A stretch of DNA of 64,000 nt from Lepturacanthus savala (taxonomy: Eukaryota; Chordata; Actinopteri; Scombriformes; Trichiuridae), in the NCBI GenBank assembly GCA_030544235.1, contig CM060470.1:19842356-19906355 (forward strand), in the 5' to 3' direction. This document shows, one piece after another, positions 36,761 to 48,054 of this stretch (position 1 is its first letter; each line of letters starts with the position of its first letter). The position numbers and the translations under genes were made by a program. The notes beneath the pieces were generated by a model, which was not told where the DNA came from, ran no database searches, and saw only the letters and a list, made by a program, of their open reading frames with translations.

Positions 36761-37598
36761 GTTATTAGTCTTTATGTGAAATGAGAGTTTTGGTGTGTTT
36801 CCATCCATCAGTGCTTATAGGCATTTTAAAAATAGAATTTGTCTTTCGTTTGACCTAACACTGATTATACATTTTACTATTCAGTTGAAATTTAGTATTG
36901 TCTTTAATTAGAACTTGCTTATTTGAAAGAGAAGCACTTATTGCCAGATTTTATTATTAATATATTTCTGATAAAGAATTGTATAGTGAGTAAAGCTACC
37001 CAGTATTGTTCCCCTATCTTTTCAAATGATTATCTCACTTTTACTGGACATACAAACGCAGGACTCTCCTACATAATTTAACAATCATACCAGTTTTTAT
37101 TATTTCCACCAGCCAAAGAATCTTGTTTTATTTATTACAACATTGTGTCTGAAAAATCAATTTTTTGGTGGGTGGCTCTAAATACTAATATCCATAAGCA
37201 TCACCTGCTACTGCTCGAAGATGCACGTAATATGTATGTCAATAGTCCAAATTAAATTAAAGAACCAGGTATTTTCTAGTTGTTCCATGTTTGTATTAAT
37301 GATGCAATCAGGAGAGATTCACACTGTAGAAGAGAGAACATAGTTCAGAAATTTAACAATAATATTAACAACAGTAGGTGTATGTCATATTAAGCTGGGA
37401 CGCACAAATGAAATACAATGATGTTCCTATAATCATAGTTTTTATTGATTTTTTTGTTTTGCCTATTCACAGAACAGTTTGAAAACAAACTGATTCACAA
37501 AGAGTTTCAACATTTGTGTGGAAACATACACTGTCACATTTATAGATAATTATCCCCTTGTTATCTTTCTAATGGTCTACATTTCATTTTTTTCTTAG
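36761..37598 (+). other. intron E35/E36 (838 bp)
   Basis: AT-rich. The super-repeat order is intact across it, so no Ig exon is missing. No repeat recognised. Confidence 0.6.
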
Positions 37599-37880
37599 AA
37601 CCTCCAAAATTCACACAGACCCCAGCCCGTGTGTCCGTGGTCTGTCCAAATCAGAGTAAATTGTTTGAGTGCCAGGTGACTGGCACACCAGAGATAGACA
37701 TCTGTTGGTTCAAGGAAGGCTCTGAGATCAGCCCCAGCAATCGGTACAAAATTGCATTTGTTAATTCTGTGGCCACTCTGGAGGTCTGTAGTGCTGACAT
37801 TAAAGACAGTGGACTTTATTACTGCGAGGCTCGCAATGAGGCTGGCAGTGAGAGCTGCAGCATGGAGCTCAAAGTCAAAG
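37599..37880 (+). CDS. ttn: E36: Ig, super-repeat III position 1
   Basis: 282 nt, EPPKFTQTPARVSVVCPN. Core LFECQVTG, ICWFKEG, LYYCEARNEAG. Confidence 0.94.
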
Positions 37881-38108
37881 GTTAGTCTTGTGAGAAGACA
37901 TGGGGCTCACATTCTCTAGGAGTTTTAAAAATATAAGATTGGAAGCAGTGGCTCCTATCTTCCTGTATTTCCATTGTTATAGTTTAGAGTTCTTTAAATT
38001 AAATTTGCAAGTTGGCACACACCATTTAAACAGAACAGCAGTATGTTTTCCATGAACTAGCTCTCCTCAATGTGGCTTTTTTTTTTATCTTTTTCTCCCC
38101 AATATCAG

Positions 38109-38387
38109 AACCACCATCATTTGTTAGAGAGCTGGTTCCAGCTCATGTTGTGAAGGGGTCCAGTGCCTGTTTTGACTGTCAGGTCGCTGGGACAGCTCCA
38201 TTTGAAATATCATGGCACAAAGATGCAATGGAGCTCAAACCCAGTTCTAAACATGGTTTCACCCAGATGAATGACACTGTGGGTCTAGAGGTGCACAAAT
38301 GTGACTCTGTAGATATCGGTGAATACCAGTGTACTGTTGCTAATGAGGTGGGAAGCTGTACTTCTAAGACTACTCTAAGCCTCAAAG
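38109..38387 (+). CDS. ttn: E37: Ig, super-repeat III position 2
   Basis: 279 nt, EPPSFVRELVPAHVVKG. Core CFDCQVAG, ISWHKDA, EYQCTVANEVG. Confidence 0.94.
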
Positions 38388-38472
38388 GTTGGTTAAGTCA
38401 GAATCCACATTTTAATCTTTCAATGTGCTATTTGACTGCTTACGTTTATATTTAATTTGGTTTTTCTAATAG

Positions 38473-38751
38473 AACCACCAACATTTACCAAGAGCATTGA
38501 GAACACTGCCACTGTTCTGGGTCAAATGGCAGAGTTTCAGTGTGTTGTGGAAGGTTCTCCCACTCTCACTGTACAGTGGCAAAAAGATGAGAACTGGATT
38601 TTGGAGGATGAAAAGATTGAAAGAAAATTTGAAAACAATGTGGCCACTCTCAGGATTCCTGCCTGTGAGGCGAGTCACAGCGGGAAATACACCTGCCAGG
38701 TTGTAAATGAGGCTGGGCAGGATAAGTGCTTTGCTACCCTCACGGTGGAAG
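38473..38751 (+). CDS. ttn: E38: Ig, super-repeat III position 3
   Basis: 279 nt, EPPTFTKSIENTATVLG. Core EFQCVVEG, VQWQKDE, KYTCQVVNEAG. Confidence 0.94.
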
Positions 38752-38851
38752 GTATACTATCAGATCTTTGGTTCTTTTAGCATTGAGTCAGGTCCTTACC
38801 ATGGTCCTGTCTTGGTTAGAAACTTACTGACTTTTTGACTTTGCATTTTAG

Positions 38852-39130
38852 AACCTCCACAGATTACAGAGAAACCTGAGGTGATAAAAGTGACAGTCGG
38901 GGATCCAGTCAGTCTGGACTGTAAGGTAACAGGCTCACCTGAGCTCAAAGTTAAGTGGATGAAAGACGGCAGGGATCTTCAGTCCATCAGGAAGCATAAG
39001 CTCACCTTTGAGAACAACATCAGCAGCTTGAAGATACAGTCTGCTCAGAGAGATGACGAAGGAGAGTATGTCTTTGAGGTGGCTAATCACATCAGTAGCA
39101 GCACCTGCAAAGTCAAAGTGATTGTACTAG
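38852..39130 (+). CDS. ttn: E39: Ig, super-repeat III position 4
   Basis: 279 nt, EPPQITEKPEVIKVTVGD. It has EPP instead of the EPA of the other position-4 domains, but the F strand EYVFEVAN and the length fit position 4. Confidence 0.93.
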
Positions 39131-39214
39131 GTTGGTGTTAAAAATATAAAACTTGTCTGGTACCAAGTCAAAAGTTGACACAGGCTAATGATTATATTAT
39201 TCATTTGGTAACAG

Positions 39215-39502
39215 ATCAAGTAATTCCCCCGAGCTTCACCAAGCCCCTGGCAGACATGCAGGAGAAATTGGGCTCCTTTGTTCAAATCAATTGCAAAATA
39301 TCTGGTTCCCTCCCAATCTCTGTGGAATGGAAGAAAGATGGAACCAGAATCTCCACTGGTGTGAAACACAAACTGATCCAGCAAGACAATTCTGTGTCTG
39401 TTGAAATTGAACAGCTTGAGAGATCTGATGCAGGATTGTACTCCTGCAAACTGACCAACACAGCAGGAAGTTGTGAATGCAGTGGGCCCCTCATGATCAA
39501 AG
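39215..39502 (+). CDS. ttn: E40: Ig, super-repeat III position 5
   Basis: 288 nt, linker DQVIPP then SFTKPLADMQEKLG. Core QINCKISG, VEWKKDG, LYSCKLTNTAG. Confidence 0.94.
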
Positions 39503-39587
39503 GTCAGACAGTACTCTTCAGTGTGGTCATTTAATTCTAAGTCAGAGGTGAGTATCTCTTTAACCTGGTCCATCTTGTTGTCTTCAG

Positions 39588-39866
39588 AACCGCCCAGCTT
39601 TGTGACTCTGCCTGAGTCCCAGGTGGCTCTACCCAACACCAATATACGCTTCAAATGCACATTTAATGGAACTCCTCCCTTCATAATCAAATGGTTCAAG
39701 GACAACACAGAGATCATGACTGGGCCAACTTATTTCACAGGGATTGAAGGGCAGTCTTGCTTCTTGGAGCTTTATTCAGTGGGTGTCACCCAGACTGGAG
39801 TTTACTCTTGCCAAGTCAGCAATGATGCTGGCTCTGTACGATGTAGTGCAGATTTAACAGTCAAAG
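39588..39866 (+). CDS. ttn: E41: Ig, super-repeat III position 6
   Basis: 279 nt, EPPSFVTLPESQVALPN. Core RFKCTFNG, IKWFKDN, VYSCQVSNDAG. This is the only position-6 domain with a B-strand Cys. Confidence 0.94.
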
Positions 39867-40189
39867 GTTGGATTCACAACTTTTTAAATGACCTCTTGTT
39901 TGGCTGTATTCAACTCACACCTGCATCACTTGGTGTTTCTCAGTCAAGTTTTCATAGCTTCACAGCACTTGCATTGTCTATTTGAACCTACTGCTGCAGC
40001 TGCTCATCATTTGTGTTGCTTTTGTGTTGCATTTGCATCCCCCTCTCCCATCCTGCTTCTGCTTTTAACCTGTTATTGTCATCTCATCAGCTTATCTCCT
40101 TTTTTCATCTTGTAACTGTCTTTAACCTCCACGCTCAAGTATTGTTAAATCTTTCCACCAGCTGATATATATGTATTTTGGCTTTTCAG

Positions 40190-40471
40190 AACCACCTCAG
40201 TTTGTGCTGAAACTCGCTGGCACTAAGTTTGTGAAGCAGGGTGAGCCACTCCGTCTGGAGTGCAAAGTCAGTGGCACAGCCCCTTTGAAAGTGACCTGGT
40301 ACAAACAGGACACCAAGATCACAGACGGGGGCAACCACAGGTCATCATTTATTGACTCAGTTGCAGTCCTAGAACTGCTCTCTACCAACTTTGAGGATGA
40401 AGGAGTTTACACCTGTGAAGCTCAGAATGATGCTGGCAGTATCAGCTGCAGCACTACACTTACTGTTAAAG
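40190..40471 (+). CDS. ttn: E42: Ig, super-repeat IV position 1
   Basis: 282 nt, EPPQFVLKLAGTKFVKQG. Core RLECKVSG, VTWYKQD, VYTCEAQNDAG. It also opens the single ten-domain block E42-E51. Confidence 0.94.
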
Positions 40472-40864
40472 GTGACTTCCTATTCATCATTTATTGTTCA
40501 TGATCTGACTTTTTGGTGCACTGACAGTTCAGTGTGTTGTTGAGATATTAGTGAATGTAGTTTTGTGACACAGTAATTGTACTGCTTAAAGCTGTTATCC
40601 GTAACATCGATCTACAGTATGGAGATATTTTCTGTCTATCAGTGTGTTGGTTTTCACCTGTGTTTTTTGGGGATGCAAATAAAACTCTTATAAACTGAAC
40701 AGGTACACTGGTAGCTGCAAATATCACAAAAGTGTCACACTTTAAATGCTAAAACCTTTCACCTTTAGTAAATTCAGCTATGTCAAATCAACAGCTGGAT
40801 TCTTCACAATCTTCCACAAACCCTTAAGCATCTTGGCTGTTGTTACAGCAACTATCAACATTTA

Positions 40865-42010
40865 GTCCACTAGGGCTGCCATCTGTAGTTCCAACAAATT
40901 TCTTTCATCCTTTACAACAACTCTGCCATCTCAGGTGTAGTCTAGGAATGTTCAACATTCCTGACTCTGCCATCTGGAATTTATTTTAATCACCTTTCAT
41001 AAGAATTCTGCCATCTTTACTGTAGAAATTTCCACATCTACTCTAATATCCCTATTGTATTTTCAACAGAATCCACAATATTTTCATTTCCATCCTCATA
41101 GTATCAACAACCTCCACAGACTGACTGAATTGACTGTAGTACCATAAGCCTGCCATAACTACTCTGTTACTTGCTTTAGTTCCACTCATCTTTGATAAAG
41201 TTAGGCCATATTGTTGCAGTTACAACAACATGCAACATCTCTTGTTTTCTAAATTCTAGTTTCAACAAATTCTCAAATTTACTTCACCAGTTTAGTTCCA
41301 ACAAACCTCCACTAAAATGCTACCATTTTAATGGTTGATCATAAAAAGTTCCAATATAACTCCACCACTTTAACTATAGTTCAAACTTCCACTAAAACTA
41401 GCATTTTAACGTTCCAACAAACAACCACAGCATCTGTTTCTTAACTGTACTTCCATAAACCTTCCACTAACTCCACCAACAACAATTATCCACAGTAAAT
41501 CTACACAATATATTCATTAAAAAAATATGTAGTTCCAATAACATATTACATCTGCTCTTATCTCTAGTTTCAACCTATTTCATATTTTCTTCTCCATCTT
41601 AGCTGTAGTTCCATAAACATGACATAAACTACCATCTTGCTTTGGTTCCATTACTTTGCACAATGTTCACCATACCTCACATTAAACATTCTGCCATCTG
41701 GACTGTAGAGCCACAACATTCTTTCACATAAATTGCACCAATAAACCTTTTATTCTTTTTAAATTATTTGCATATGAAACAAACATTAAAAATTAAACAT
41801 ACTAAAACATGTTATAATTTGATAATATACATACATACATAAAAACACAGGTTTAACCACATATACTTAGCAATACATACACAAAATCCTCTTCTAAAAG
41901 TATGACAAGATAAACAAAAATTGTGTTAGCTGTAGTTCCATAAACCTGCCATAATAACTGCCATTTTAGCAGTAGTTCCATTATTTTCTACCATCTTAAT
42001 TGTGGACCTC
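40865..42010. repeat. degenerate intronic tandem repeat
   Basis: Intron E42/E43 (1,660 bp) is filled by decayed units of about 35-50 bp. They share CTGCCATCT or ACCATCTT, then TAACTGTAGTTCCA, then ACAAAC or ATAAACCT; CTGCCATCT recurs near 40876, 40923, 40975, 41008 and 41695. Not recognised as a named family. Confidence 0.65.
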
Positions 42011-42131
42011 TTACAAGCGCAAAGAGTGACATTACGTGAAAAGTTACGGGTTTCAGCTTTAAAACTTTCGCTAGACTTTAGATACTTTTCCTCGCATCTG
42101 CCTCTTTAACAGTCCCTGATTGTTTTTGTAG

Positions 42132-42410
42132 AACCCCCAGCTTTTGTGAAAGTGCCTCAGCCTATTGAAGGGCTGCAGGGCAAAGATGTGAGTCTGTACT
42201 GTGAGATGAGCGGTACAGCTCCTTTCCAAATCACCTGGTTGAAAGACAGGAAGCCTCTGATGGAAAGCAGGAAATATAAGATGGTGAGCGAGGGCAGCTC
42301 AGCTACACTGCATGTGATTGGAATAGAGCCCTCAGATGCCGGCGAGTATGAGTGCAAAGTATCAAACAGTGTAGGAAGTGACAACTGCCAGACATCAGTT
42401 AAACTGAGAG
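42132..42410 (+). CDS. ttn: E43: Ig, super-repeat IV position 2
   Basis: 279 nt, EPPAFVKVPQPIEGLQGK. Core SLYCEMSG, ITWLKDR, EYECKVSNSVG. Confidence 0.94.
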
Positions 42411-42521
42411 GTCAGTGGAAATTGCGATAGTCTCAAATGAAAATCATAAACAATAGATTTTCAAATTAATTTGTCACCTTGCTGACTTTCCCATTTTGCG
42501 CTTGTTTGTTCCTCTCTTCAG

Positions 42522-42803
42522 AGCCACCGTCGTTTGTGAAGAAACTGTCAAACATGACAGTGATACTGGGAGAGGAGGTGACCCTTGAGGCCACTGTTAA
42601 AGGTTCTGAACCCATTACTGTGTCCTGGGTTCAAGACAAGGATCACATTCTCAGGGACGGTGACAACAGGAAAATCACCTTTGAGAACAACCAGGTCGCT
42701 CTTAAAGTCTTTAAGGCTGATGCAACCACGGCAGGCAAATACACCTGCCAACTCAGAAACGATGCTGGGAGTGTGGAGTGTTTCGCTAACTTGACTGTTC
42801 TAG
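42522..42803 (+). CDS. ttn: E44: Ig, super-repeat IV position 3
   Basis: 282 nt, EPPSFVKKLSNMTVILGE. B strand TLEATVKG lacks Cys; F strand KYTCQLRNDAG. Confidence 0.94.
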
Positions 42804-42906
42804 GTTTGTAAACATATAATTCTCTCTTTCTCGCATTTTTTCCCCTGCAGGTTTCACTAAAAATCTTTTTTTTTCCTGCTCCCTCTTGGTAATTGATTGA
42901 TTCCAG

Positions 42907-43185
42907 AACCTGCTAAGATAGTGGACAAGCCTGATGCTCTGAGCGTGACAGCAGGCGATATTGCCGCTCTAGAGGTCAAAGTGTGTGGGACTCCAGAGCT
43001 GAAACCTAAGTGGTTCAAGGACGGTGTTGAGCTGGCCTCTGGGAGGAAATACAAAATCTCCTTTTCTCGGATGATTTCCAGCCTGAACGTGCTCTCTGCT
43101 GAGAAAGTGGACTCTGGAGAGTACACATTTGAAGTTATGAACGAGGTCGGGAGGGACCTGAGTAAAATTAATCTCACTGTTTTAG
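42907..43185 (+). CDS. ttn: E45: Ig, super-repeat IV position 4
   Basis: 279 nt, EPAKIVDKPDALSVTAGD. Neither disulfide Cys is present (ALEVKVCG has Cys in the loop only; EYTFEVMN). Confidence 0.94.
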
Positions 43186-43212
43186 GTTTGTTTCTCCTTC
43201 CTACTTGCAGTT

Positions 43213-43513
43213 TGATGACTAGGGCTGGGTATAATTTATAATAATAATGGGTGATATTTTGATACCTGACTGAGAAATTTAAATATAATTGTACAAACTC
43301 TCTTAATTTAACAAAAGAAGCTGACATTCGCAATTGTTTTAATAAAAGTAGAGGTACAAGACCTTTTCCTGAATAAAACAGCAAATGCAATTGCGAAAAA
43401 TTTAAAATTATAAATAATTTGACCAGAAAGTGTCAGCTTTTGTTAATTAGCAGTTATTTTACTTGGTGTGAAACCTTTCTGTTGAGGTTTGATACCCAGC
43501 CCCACTGATGACT
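43213..43513. mobile_element. hAT-like miniature element with 8-bp target duplication
   Basis: The direct repeat TGATGACT at 43213-43220 and 43506-43513 flanks 285 bp. The element starts AGGGCTGGGTAT and ends ATACCCAGCCCCAC, giving an 11-bp inverted terminal match. An 8-bp duplication fits the hAT superfamily. It occupies most of intron E45/E46. Confidence 0.75.
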
Positions 43514-43571
43514 GCCTTATATTTGTATTTGTGTTGGTGCATGCCTCACGCCATCTTTTCTTCCCTAACAG

Positions 43572-43859
43572 ATAAAACCATACCTCCATCCTTCCTAAGG
43601 ACGATAAAGGATTGTAACACAGTTGTTGGACAAGCTGGAGAGATGGAATGCAAAGTGTCGGGTTCCCCACCCTTTACTATCTCATGGTACCATGATGGAG
43701 AGGAGATACAGAGTGGACCAAACTATGACATTTCATTCAGCGACAACACCTGTTTGCTGAAGGTACCAGAGCTGAAACTGTCTGACTCTGGAGTCTATAA
43801 ATGTAAAGCTGTCAACAAGGCAGGATCCAGTGAAACCACAGCCTCAATGTCTGTAAAAG
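43572..43859 (+). CDS. ttn: E46: Ig, super-repeat IV position 5
   Basis: 288 nt, linker DKTIPP then SFLRTIKDCNTVVG. Core EMECKVSG, ISWYHDG, VYKCKAVNKAG. Confidence 0.94.
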
Positions 43860-44121
43860 GTCAGTAAATACTATATATATATAATAATTTCTTGTTCAAT
43901 TAACACAGTTGCAGTGTCCAAAATTTGACTAAAATTTGCTTTTTAATGCTATTTGACAATTCTTAACAGAACATATCTTAACTGAACTGAACTTAACATC
44001 AAAACACGTTTTCTTCCAGTTGTGTGTCTTAAAATTTAACATTAACAATGACTAACTATTGGTATTTGGTTTAGAGCGCACCCACCCCCAATTTCTCAAG
44101 ATAGTCTTTTTACTTACTTAA

Positions 44122-44470
44122 CTAGGGCTGAAACTAACAATTTTTGATAGTTGATTAATCTATTGTTTATTGAAACCATTAATTATTTGTTGATTCCTAA
44201 AATAGTGTAAAATGTTGATCACAGTTTCCCAAAGCTGAAGATTCAACCTAAAATGTCTTTTTTTTTGTCCAGACCAACAGTCCATAACCCAAAGATCATC
44301 AGTTTATTATTGTAGAAGACTAAAGAAACCAGAAAATAATCCGATTTGAGAAGCTGGAACCAGATAATTGGGATATTTTCTTATTAAAAATGACTGAAAT
44401 TGATTATTATCAAAATAGTTGGCAATTAATGTAATAGTTACCAACTAATCATTTAATCATTGTGGCCCTA
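44122..44470. mobile_element. hAT-like element remnant, copy 1
   Basis: In intron E46/E47, CTAGGGCTGAAACTAAC at the left and TGTGGCCCTA at the right bound a sequence with TTTCCCAAAGCTGAAGAT, TAAAGAAACCAGAAAATA and GTTGGCAATTAATGTAATAG. This is a family common in teleosts, and a second copy is at 52918-53160. Target duplication not seen. Confidence 0.65.
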
Positions 44471-44567
44471 CACCAGTATTTCCTAAATATTAGTATTTTA
44501 TTCCCTGCAGTAATTTAACACTCAGAATTCACTGTTTTGTTCTCTGTTACTGTCTGTTTGTATCCAG

Positions 44568-44846
44568 AGCCTCCATCTTTTGTGGTGCCACCACAGCCAG
44601 TAGAAGCTATGCCAAACTCTAATGTGACTTTCTCAGCTGTGGTGAAAGGCAGCGCCCCCTTAAAACTGAAGTGGTTCAGAGGAACCAAGGAGATCCAGCC
44701 TGGGCGGGAGTGTAATTTCTCCCTGAAGGATAACCAAGTGATCCTGGAGCTTTTTAACGTGGACAAAAGCCACGCTGGAGAATACACCTGCCAGATCATC
44801 AATGATGCAGGAAAGGAAAGCTGCCCTGTTAATCTCTCAGTCAAAG
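44568..44846 (+). CDS. ttn: E47: Ig, super-repeat IV position 6
   Basis: 279 nt, EPPSFVVPPQPVEAMPN. B strand TFSAVVKG lacks Cys; F strand EYTCQIINDAG. Confidence 0.94.
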
Positions 44847-45214
44847 GTAAGTCTGACATCAGAGTGTGTTTTTCTTTTATTATCCCACAAGTTAGTGAAG
44901 TTTCCACAAACTGTAGTTAACAGAGAGTGATGAATCCGGATGAAATGTTATCATGACCTGTTGCTTTTGAAGGGTTACAGGATTTACACAGGCTGAGTAT
45001 AATTCCAATCAGTGAGTGAGATGGATTTGCAGGTCTGTGATAAATATTATCATAGTCCTGGTATAACAATGATAATTCCACAACATGAAGTATCAGACAA
45101 CACTGATAAATGTTAATAAATCTTGTCTCGTTGTATGTTTGAACCTGAAATAAATCTCTTCTCCATAACATTGTTCTTGCACTAAAGCAAACTGAATCTG
45201 ATTGTGTCACGCAG
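44847..45214 (+). other. intron E47/E48 (368 bp)
   Basis: No feature seen. Confidence 0.6.
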
Positions 45215-45496
45215 AGCGAGCAGCTTTCTCTAAGAAGCTGAAAGATGTGTCAGTTGAAAAGGGAAAACCTTTAATGCTGGAGTGTACATACACCGGAACA
45301 CCTAAGATCACAGTAAACTGGTACAAAGACGGTCAGCAGATCTTTGCTTCTTATAAATACAACATCACCACGACTGAAAGCTCCTGCATCCTGGAGTGTT
45401 TGTGCACTGATGACAAAGAGGCTGCAGGAAAATACTCCTGTGAAGTGTCCAACGATGCAGGAAAAGACAAGTGTGAGGCAGCAGTGTCAATTCTCG
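45215..45496 (+). CDS. ttn: E48: distal Ig, ten-block position 7
   Basis: 282 nt, ERAAFSKKLKDVSVEKGK. Core MLECTYTG, VNWYKDG, KYSCEVSNDAG. It corresponds to the EPATFVKRL domain of the mammalian ten-domain super-repeat. Confidence 0.93.
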
Positions 45497-45728
45497 GTTA
45501 GTTCACCTGATGTTTCTGACTTTGTGATTTAAATATCAGCTTAGCTTTTGGGAGATTTTACTATTTTTTTTTTCTTAACCACAAAAAACTTATGGATTCC
45601 TTTGTGTGTCTGCATGTTTAAAGTGATTTCAAAAAAGCTCTAAAGATTACGATTCATTTAAACTACAGGTTTTATACTGTATTTGTATTTCTGAAGCCAC
45701 TATTACCAAAAACAAACTGTCACTACAG
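45497..45728 (+). other. intron E48/E49 (232 bp)
   Basis: T-rich; nothing seen. Confidence 0.6.
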
Positions 45729-46007
45729 AACCAGCATATTTCATCGAGCCTCTGGAAGCCATGGAGGTGACAGCCGGAGATGCCGTGTGTCTGAAGTGTC
45801 AGGTGGGGGGCACCCCTGAGATTAAAGTGTCCTGGTTCAAGGCCGGAGGAAAGGTCAGGTCTAGCCCCACCTGCAGATTAGAGTACTCGAAGGGCACCGC
45901 CTGTCTTAAGATCAGCAAAGCCACTAAGGCCGACATCGGCGAGTATTCCTGCAAAGCTGAGAACAAGATTGGCTCCGCCTCCTCCACCTGCAGACTCAAT
46001 GTCCTAG
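45729..46007 (+). CDS. ttn: E49: distal Ig, ten-block position 8
   Basis: 279 nt, EPAYFIEPLEAMEVTAGD. Core CLKCQVGG, VSWFKAG, EYSCKAENKIG. It matches the EPPYF domain of the mammalian block. Confidence 0.93.
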
Positions 46008-46189
46008 GTGATCATCTCCAACAGTTCAATATTCTCTTCAAATAATATGAATCTTTATCATTAGAAACTAACCATTCTCAAGAACATACGGTTTATTTTT
46101 AGTTTTAATTATGAAGGTTTTATTGATGTTTAGGTTAATGAGATATAAGATCGTATTTATTAGCAGCCATCCAGATTAATCTTTAGAGC

Positions 46190-46605
46190 ACCTGCTCTTT
46201 CTTTTTCTTTCTTTCAATTATTTTCAATTATTATTAATCATTTTTTCTATCTTGACTTGACTTGACTTTGTTTCAGTCTATCTTTTAAGTAATTATATTC
46301 ATCCATTAATTCTTTTCTTCATTTTCTTCACTTGCATTCTTTTAGTCTTTCTTTCATCTTTCCTCCTTTATTTTTTTACTTTCATCATTTATTTCATTTC
46401 ATACATCTTTCTTTTGTTCTTTCATTTTATTGTCTTTCCTTATTTTTCACACTTGTTTGTTGTTGCTTTCTAATTTTTCTTTTGTCATTCTTCCTTTTAT
46501 TTTCATTAATTCTGTTTTTTCTTTTTATGATTTATGTAGTTTCTTTTGTTCTTTCCTTCATTCTTATCTTTCTTTTTCAGTCTTTCTTTTTTCATTTTAT
46601 TTCAT
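46190..46605 (+). repeat. pyrimidine-rich low-complexity tract
   Basis: Intron E49/E50 contains about 400 bp of TTTC, TTCTT and TTCAT words on the + strand. It yields a false 95-codon hydrophobic frame (46332-46619). It lies 140 bp upstream of the E50 acceptor. Confidence 0.85.
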
Positions 46606-46741
46606 TTAGAGGTTCATAGGTTGTTATAATTTAATATTTCACTTGTTATAATTTCCTGCAGTACGAGTTGGCATCAGAATGATGATATATAACCGTTCAT
46701 CACAATCTTTTCATTCACCATCTCATCTGTACCTTCCACAG

Positions 46742-47029
46742 AGGCGAAAACGCCTCCTTCCTTCCCCAAGAAAATCACCAGCTTGCAGCAGACTGAGGGT
46801 CTGCCGGTGCGGTTCGAATGCCGCATCGCTGGCTCATCACCTATCGAGGTGTCATGGATGAAAGATGGCGAGCCTCTGAGGCAAGGAGACGAGTTCTCTA
46901 TGCTGTATGATGACAATACGGCCGTGCTGCAGATCAGCCGCAGCGAAATGAGGCATTCAGGGGAATATACTTGTGTAGCCACCAACAGTGTGGGCACAGC
47001 CTCCTGCAGAGCCAAGCTCACTCTTCAAG
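46742..47029 (+). CDS. ttn: E50: distal Ig, ten-block position 9
   Basis: 288 nt, linker EAKTPPSFPKKITSLQQTEG. Core RFECRIAG, VSWMKDG, EYTCVATNSVG. Higher GC than its introns; codon use is like E51-E53. Confidence 0.94.
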
Positions 47030-47631
47030 GTGTGTGAAGCCTGAAACAGCAATCAATCGATTTCTTTTATCTGATGATTGTAATTATCAGTAGGGTTGAA
47101 ATCAGAGGCCGTATTCTCAAAACACCCTCAGGATAAAAGCATTTGTAGTTTAATTTAGGACCAGACCTGGTGGTAGAATAATTTTTTGAATATGGCCTTT
47201 AAGAGTCACAAGATTTATATTTTAGAATACATTCAAACAGTAGAAGTGTGTCTAGTTTTCTGTAAAAACTAATACAGGCTAACAATGAAAAAATCTGCCT
47301 AATTGGTTACTAATGTTTTACGAGTTGACTTTGCTCAGTTTGTCCCTTAACAAAAGTTAGAGAAAATATTAGAGAAATTTAGGAAAATGTTTTTGCATGT
47401 GGCTGTTGACTCTTCAGGCAGCAGTGAAATGTGTTTTTTGTTTGTTCCACAACAACAAAACAATGAAAACAATGAAAGCATTTTTTATTTGACATTATCT
47501 ATCCTGTAAATAATCTTTATTTTCCTCTGTCAAACTCTGTGTGAGGCTGTTCACACCCAAAATGTTGCATCTGTTTGTTGAATCTAAAGATTTGTTGTTT
47601 TTGTCTTCATGCTCTTTCACGGACACTGCAG
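47030..47631 (+). other. intron E50/E51 (602 bp)
   Basis: No exon or named repeat recognised. Confidence 0.55.
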
Positions 47632-47919
47632 AACCCAGATACCCTCCGGTCTTTGACAGGAAATTGTCACCAAAGGAGGTGACGGTGGGCGACAGCATTG
47701 AGCTTGAATGTCACATGACTGGCTCTGCCCCCATTAAAGTCAAATGGTCTAAAGACCATAAAGATATCCGCTCTGGGGGAAATTATAAGATCAGCTGTGA
47801 GGAAAACACCCCCCACCTGACCATTCTGAAGGCAGATAAAGCTGACACAGGGAGATACTTCTGCCATGCCTCTAATGACATGGGGAACGACTCTTGTTCC
47901 TCTGATATCACTGTAAAAG
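47632..47919 (+). CDS. ttn: E51: distal Ig, ten-block position 10
   Basis: 288 nt, EPRYPPVFDRKLSPKEVTVG. Core ELECHMTG, VKWSKDH (Ser in place of the usual aromatic or Met after Trp), RYFCHASNDMG. It ends the ten-domain block. Confidence 0.94.
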
Positions 47920-48054
47920 GTATTTGACTCGGACCACACCCACCCACGTCACCACGGCCCTCTCTTCTAAACACTCAAGCCCCCTCATGGGCGTTTCTTT
48001 ATGTGAGGAATCTAAACTCATCTCCTCATATTACTTCACTCTCCTTCTTTTCAG

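Noticed and set aside
39127..39717. 196-codon antisense open frame
   Set aside because: Lies opposite E40/E41 and their introns; its sequence is the reverse shadow of Ig coding DNA.
46332..46619. 95-codon Phe/Leu-rich frame resembling a membrane protein
   Set aside because: Product of the T/C-rich low-complexity tract.
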